Assembly (NCBI GenBank): GCA_916049935.1
Contig: CAJZJI010000019.1
Location: 1-8,432 of the forward strand
Direction: 5' to 3'
Length of the DNA stretch: 8,432 bases
Source of the DNA: an uncultured Streptococcus sp.
GTDB taxonomy: Bacteria > Bacillota > Bacilli > Lactobacillales > Aerococcaceae
Shown here: piece by piece, positions 6,404 to 8,432 of the stretch
Layout of the letters: each line of letters starts with the position of its first letter
Position numbering within the stretch: the first letter of the stretch is position 1
Made by a program: the position numbers and the translations under genes
Notes under the pieces: model-generated
The model's input: the letters and a program-made list of their open reading frames with translations, nothing else
What the model was told of the DNA's origin: nothing
Database searches by the model: none

Positions 6404-7628
6404 TTTAAAACGAAAAGTTGATATACAATCGGTACCGCTCTTCGTTAGTGCACTCCCTGTTCTTCAAACGTTAAAAGAAGCTGGACACGAAGCCGTTTTT
6501 GTGGGTGGTTCAGTCCGTGATTTGGTTCTTGGAAAAGAGATTTCTGATGTGGATATTGCAACGAGTGCAACCCCTGAAGAAGTGAAGAGTCTCTTTTCTC
6601 ATACAGTAGATGTGGGAATCGAACATGGGACCGTTCTTGTACTCCATCATCATGATAGCTATGAGGTAACGACATTTCGTACGGAAGGGACGTACCAGGA
6701 CTTTAGACATCCGGATTCCGTAACCTTTGTCAGAAGTCTGGAAGAGGACTTGATGCGTCGTGATTTTACGATTAATGCACTTGCTGTAAACGACAAAGAA
6801 GAAATTGTCGATTATTTTGGTGGGATTGAAGACTTAGAGAGAGAAATCATTCGCTGTGTTGGAAATCCGATGGAGCGTTTTAATGAAGATGCCTTACGGA
6901 TGATGCGTGCAGTTCGTTTTGCGGGACAATTAGGCTTTTCGATAGAATCTGATACGTTTAATGCAATTCGTACGTTAAAAGCGAATCTCGAGCGAGTAGC
7001 GGTTGAGCGTATGAAAGTAGAATTTGAGAAGATGATACTGAGTCCACATCGCGATCTTGCCTTTAAAGCATTTGTAGAGAGTGAGTTATACCATTCTTGT
7101 CCAGATTTTAAAGAGGCCAAAGAGACACTCTTAAAATTAGGAGAATTCCCGTTAGAAAAAATGACGATTACTCAGGCTTGGATCTTATTTGCTTACTATG
7201 AACGATTAAGTATTCCACAGTTAAGAAAAGTACTGAAAAATTGGAAATCATCGAATGACCAAATCTCTACTATATTAACAGGCTATCAAACATTGCTTGC
7301 TCGTCTTGAAAAAGAGTGGGATGCATTCCTTGCCTATGAATGTCCAGAAGTTTTAGCGATTGAAGTAGAGCAGTTGTTACCAGGAATTGGCCATAGCGAA
7401 CAATTAGTAGAGTTAGAAGAAGTGTATCGACAATTACCGATTCGTTCGATGAAAGACATTCAAATTGATGGATTTGGAGTAAAAGAAGCACTTGGCTTAG
7501 AGAAGATGGGGCCTATTATTGGTGAAGTCTTACAAGCTCTTCAAACAGAGATTTTATCTGGTAGATTACCTAATGAAAATACTGAGATCGTTTCATGGAT
7601 TAGAAATAATTTCAATGAAAGTAAATAG
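6396..7628 (+). CDS. cca: CCA-adding tRNA nucleotidyltransferase (class II)
   Basis: This enzyme adds or repairs the CCA tail of tRNA using CTP and ATP without a nucleic-acid template. The 410-residue product shows the class II pol-beta-like head: GGSVRDLVLGK (37-47), the metal-binding DVD (51-53) within DVDIAT, RRDFTINALAVN (121-132), DYFGGIEDL (139-147), and the base-selecting EDALR (164-168) inside RFNEDALRMMRAVRFAGQLGF (161-181). The C-terminal half is helical, as expected for the tRNA-binding body and tail. No HD phosphohydrolase domain is evident, so it is the Gram-positive form. The start is ATG 6396, with AAAGGAG at 6382-6388; it overlaps the reoY stop, which indicates coupling. The stop TAG (7626-7628) lies in the loop of a perfect 14-bp inverted repeat. 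No standard terminator follows. Confidence 0.96.
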   Translation: MSDLKRKVDIQSVPLFVSALPVLQTLKEAGHEAVFVGGSVRDLVLGKEISDVDIATSATPEEVKSLFSHTVDVGIEHGTVLVLHHHDSYEVTTFRTEGTYQDFRHPDSVTFVRSLEEDLMRRDFTINALAVNDKEEIVDYFGGIEDLEREIIRCVGNPMERFNEDALRMMRAVRFAGQLGFSIESDTFNAIRTLKANLERVAVERMKVEFEKMILSPHRDLAFKAFVESELYHSCPDFKEAKETLLKLGEFPLEKMTITQAWILFAYYERLSIPQLRKVLKNWKSSNDQISTILTGYQTLLARLEKEWDAFLAYECPEVLAIEVEQLLPGIGHSEQLVELEEVYRQLPIRSMKDIQIDGFGVKEALGLEKMGPIIGEVLQALQTEILSGRLPNENTEIVSWIRNNFNESK

Positions 7629-7642
7629 ACTTTCATTGAAAT
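7609..7642. repeat. Perfect 14-bp inverted repeat centred on the cca stop codon
   Basis: ATTTCAATGAAAGT (7609-7622) and ACTTTCATTGAAAT (7629-7642) are exact reverse complements around the 6-nt loop AAATAG, which holds the cca stop. No T run follows on the + strand and only a weak one on the - strand, so it is not a standard intrinsic terminator. The arms share their core with further copies at 7655-7704. Confidence 0.85.
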
Positions 7643-7654
7643 GAAAAACAATTT

Positions 7655-7704
7655 ATTGAAAGCCATTTAATTTAATATAATTCTTGAATGAAAGGCGTTT
7701 CAAT
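7655..7704. repeat. Second inverted repeat, overlapping the downstream promoter
   Basis: ATTGAAAGCC (7655-7664) is complementary to GGCGTTTCAAT (7694-7704) over 10 bp with one extra G. The right arm lies between the -35 and -10 elements of the promoter at 7684-7712, and the left arm just upstream. With the copies at 7610-7616 and 7635-7641, the 7-mer TTTCAAT/ATTGAAA occurs four times in 95 bp. The placement fits an operator, but no regulator is identified. Confidence 0.6.
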
Positions 7705-7712
7705 GGTATTAT
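7684..7712 (+). promoter_or_regulatory. Promoter of the 157-residue unknown gene
   Basis: TTGAAT (7684-7689), a 17-bp spacer and TATTAT (7707-7712) with a preceding TGG make a strong extended -10 promoter. The AATGGTAT context is identical to that of the hup promoter. Transcription would start near 7719, about 34 nt before the gene. Confidence 0.8.
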
Positions 7713-7752
7713 CATTGTGTAAGCAATAATTTATTTTAAGGAGTGACCCTAT

Positions 7753-8226
7753 ATGAAAAAGGTTATGTCAGGTTTACGATTCGTATTTAGAAATGGAGAA
7801 ACATGGACGATTAATCGTCGTTTGATTGGTGACTTATGGATTAAAAAAGTTACAACATCATTTGGACGTATTAACGGTGGAGAATTCCAAGAAATTCACC
7901 CATGTGAATCATTACGTATCGAAATCTTCCCTGAAGCAGACCACGTTATGTCAGAAGACATCAACTTAGGTGGTTTAGAATTAGGAATGTTCGAACGCGT
8001 TAAAAAATATAGCGATATCGAATTAATGGATATTTTATATGTTGATGGAAATCATCCAAAATCAGATGTAATTGTTGACAAAGATCGTGTTTATTTCCCA
8101 TACAGCCCAGTAGATGAAGATGGAAATGACAACAAATACCAAAGTTCAGCAATTGGTTCACACGGTAACTTATTCATCGTGATTGACCCAGAAAAATCTG
8201 TGGAAGATATCTATCCAGAAATTTAA
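7753..8226 (+). CDS. Unrecognised 157-residue soluble protein
   Basis: I do not recognise this family. The product is acidic and has no signal peptide, membrane helix, coiled coil, zinc motif or nucleotide-binding loop. The pattern suggests a mixed alpha/beta fold: an opening beta-type segment GLRFVFRNGETWTINRRLIG (7-26), a central ESLRIEIFPEADHV (52-65), a short helix around YSDIELMDI (86-94), and strands RVYFPYSP (112-119) and NLFIVIDP (139-146). One cysteine (C51) is present. Base and codon use resemble the neighbouring housekeeping genes, so recent transfer is not indicated. The start is ATG 7753 with AAGGAGTGA at 7738-7746. The gene has a private promoter (7684-7712) and terminator (8237-8264), so it is a one-gene unit between cca and glgA. 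A regulatory or storage-related role is possible only by position; no function is assigned. Confidence 0.88.
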   Translation: MKKVMSGLRFVFRNGETWTINRRLIGDLWIKKVTTSFGRINGGEFQEIHPCESLRIEIFPEADHVMSEDINLGGLELGMFERVKKYSDIELMDILYVDGNHPKSDVIVDKDRVYFPYSPVDEDGNDNKYQSSAIGSHGNLFIVIDPEKSVEDIYPEI

Positions 8227-8236
8227 TTGCCAATTG

Positions 8237-8264
8237 AACCTAGGACATTTGTCCTAGGTTTTTT
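8237..8264 (+). terminator. Intrinsic terminator after the unknown gene
   Basis: AACCTAGGAC (8237-8246) and GTCCTAGGTT (8251-8260) form a perfect 10-bp stem with an ATTT loop, followed by TTTT and further T-rich sequence. It lies 10 nt after the stop codon and separates the unknown gene from glgA. Confidence 0.92.
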
Positions 8265-8324
8265 ATTTAGGATAAATTATTTATTTTATTATATAGAAGT
8301 CTAGTTCTTTTCATGATTTCAAGT

Positions 8325-8330
8325 TATAAT
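8325..8330 (+). promoter_or_regulatory. Candidate -10 element for glgA
   Basis: A consensus TATAAT lies 30 nt before the glgA start, but the hexamer at 17-bp spacing (TAGTTC, 8302-8307) is a poor -35. This could mean dependence on an activator or low basal use. I found no clear CcpA cre site in 8265-8360. Confidence 0.45.
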
Positions 8331-8360
8331 AAATGTATCACAAGTAAAAGGAGAAAGAGT

Positions 8361-8432
8361 ATGAAAGTTTGTTTTATCGCAGCTGAAGCAGCTCCCTTTG
8401 TTAAAGTAGGAGGGTTAGGAGACGTTATTGGT
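8361..8432 (+). CDS. glgA: Glycogen/starch synthase, N-terminal 24 codons only
   Basis: Only 24 residues are visible before the window ends. They match the N-terminus of GT5 glycogen/starch synthases, which transfer glucose from ADP-glucose to a growing alpha-1,4-glucan in the cytoplasm. The diagnostic element is KVGGLGDV (residues 15-22), containing the KxGGL ADP-glucose-binding motif, preceded by the typical AAEAAPFV (7-14). The start is ATG 8361 with AAAAGGAGAAA at 8347-8357. The gene comes after a strong terminator and so begins its own unit. In many Firmicutes glgA comes late in a glgBCDAP operon; here no glgB, glgC or glgD precedes it, so the arrangement differs or those genes lie downstream or elsewhere. 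Confidence 0.88.
   Translation, partial: MKVCFIAAEAAPFVKVGGLGDVIG

Noticed and set aside
7609..7642. Inverted repeat at the end of cca as an intrinsic terminator
   Set aside because: The stem is AT-rich, and the bases after it are GAAAAACAATTT, not a T run. I list it as a repeat instead.
1..8432. Defence system, mobile element, prophage or CRISPR array
   Set aside because: All recognised genes are core housekeeping genes in conserved order, with no transposase, integrase, spaced direct-repeat array or composition break visible.

Overview
The window is an AT-rich stretch of core chromosome from a low-GC Gram-positive bacterium, most likely a member of the Lactobacillales (Enterococcaceae/Carnobacteriaceae-like). 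The evidence is the gene order: a LysM membrane protein resembling the SAG1386/EF1546 family, then cmk, rpsA, der, hup, a YpiA-like TPR protein, YpiB/ReoY and cca. Strong AGGAGG-type ribosome binding sites and intrinsic hairpin/U-run terminators fit the same assignment. Every gene is on the + strand and I see no coding signal on the other strand. No tRNA, rRNA, CRISPR array, prophage or insertion sequence is visible, and no gene-free stretch exceeds about 165 bases.

Layout. 1-549: 3' part of a membrane-anchored LysM protein, closed by a hairpin at 571-604. 621-1286: CMP kinase (cmk). 1417-2610: ribosomal protein S1 (rpsA), with a leader carrying a 15-bp direct repeat, ending in a terminator at 2633-2663. 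2695-4008: the double GTPase Der. 4172-4450: the nucleoid protein HU (hup), with a near-consensus promoter, a hairpin at the predicted mRNA 5' end and a strong terminator. 4591-7628: three tightly packed genes, ypiA-like TPR, reoY/ypiB (TTG start) and cca. 7753-8226: an unrecognised 157-residue soluble protein with its own promoter and terminator. 8361-8432: the first 24 codons of a glycogen/starch synthase (glgA), cut by the window end.

How it fits together. The first two thirds is growth-related housekeeping: nucleotide supply (Cmk), translation (S1), ribosome assembly (Der) and chromosome packing (HU). The ypiA-reoY-cca block joins tRNA 3'-end synthesis to ReoY, whose Listeria counterpart controls ClpCP-dependent turnover of the cell-wall enzyme MurA. 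The last part moves to carbon storage.

I do not see a clear new multi-gene system. The least explained parts are the orphan 157-residue gene and the ATTGAAA/TTTCAAT repeats in front of it (7609-7706), the 15-bp direct repeat before rpsA, and the 5' hairpin of the hup mRNA.
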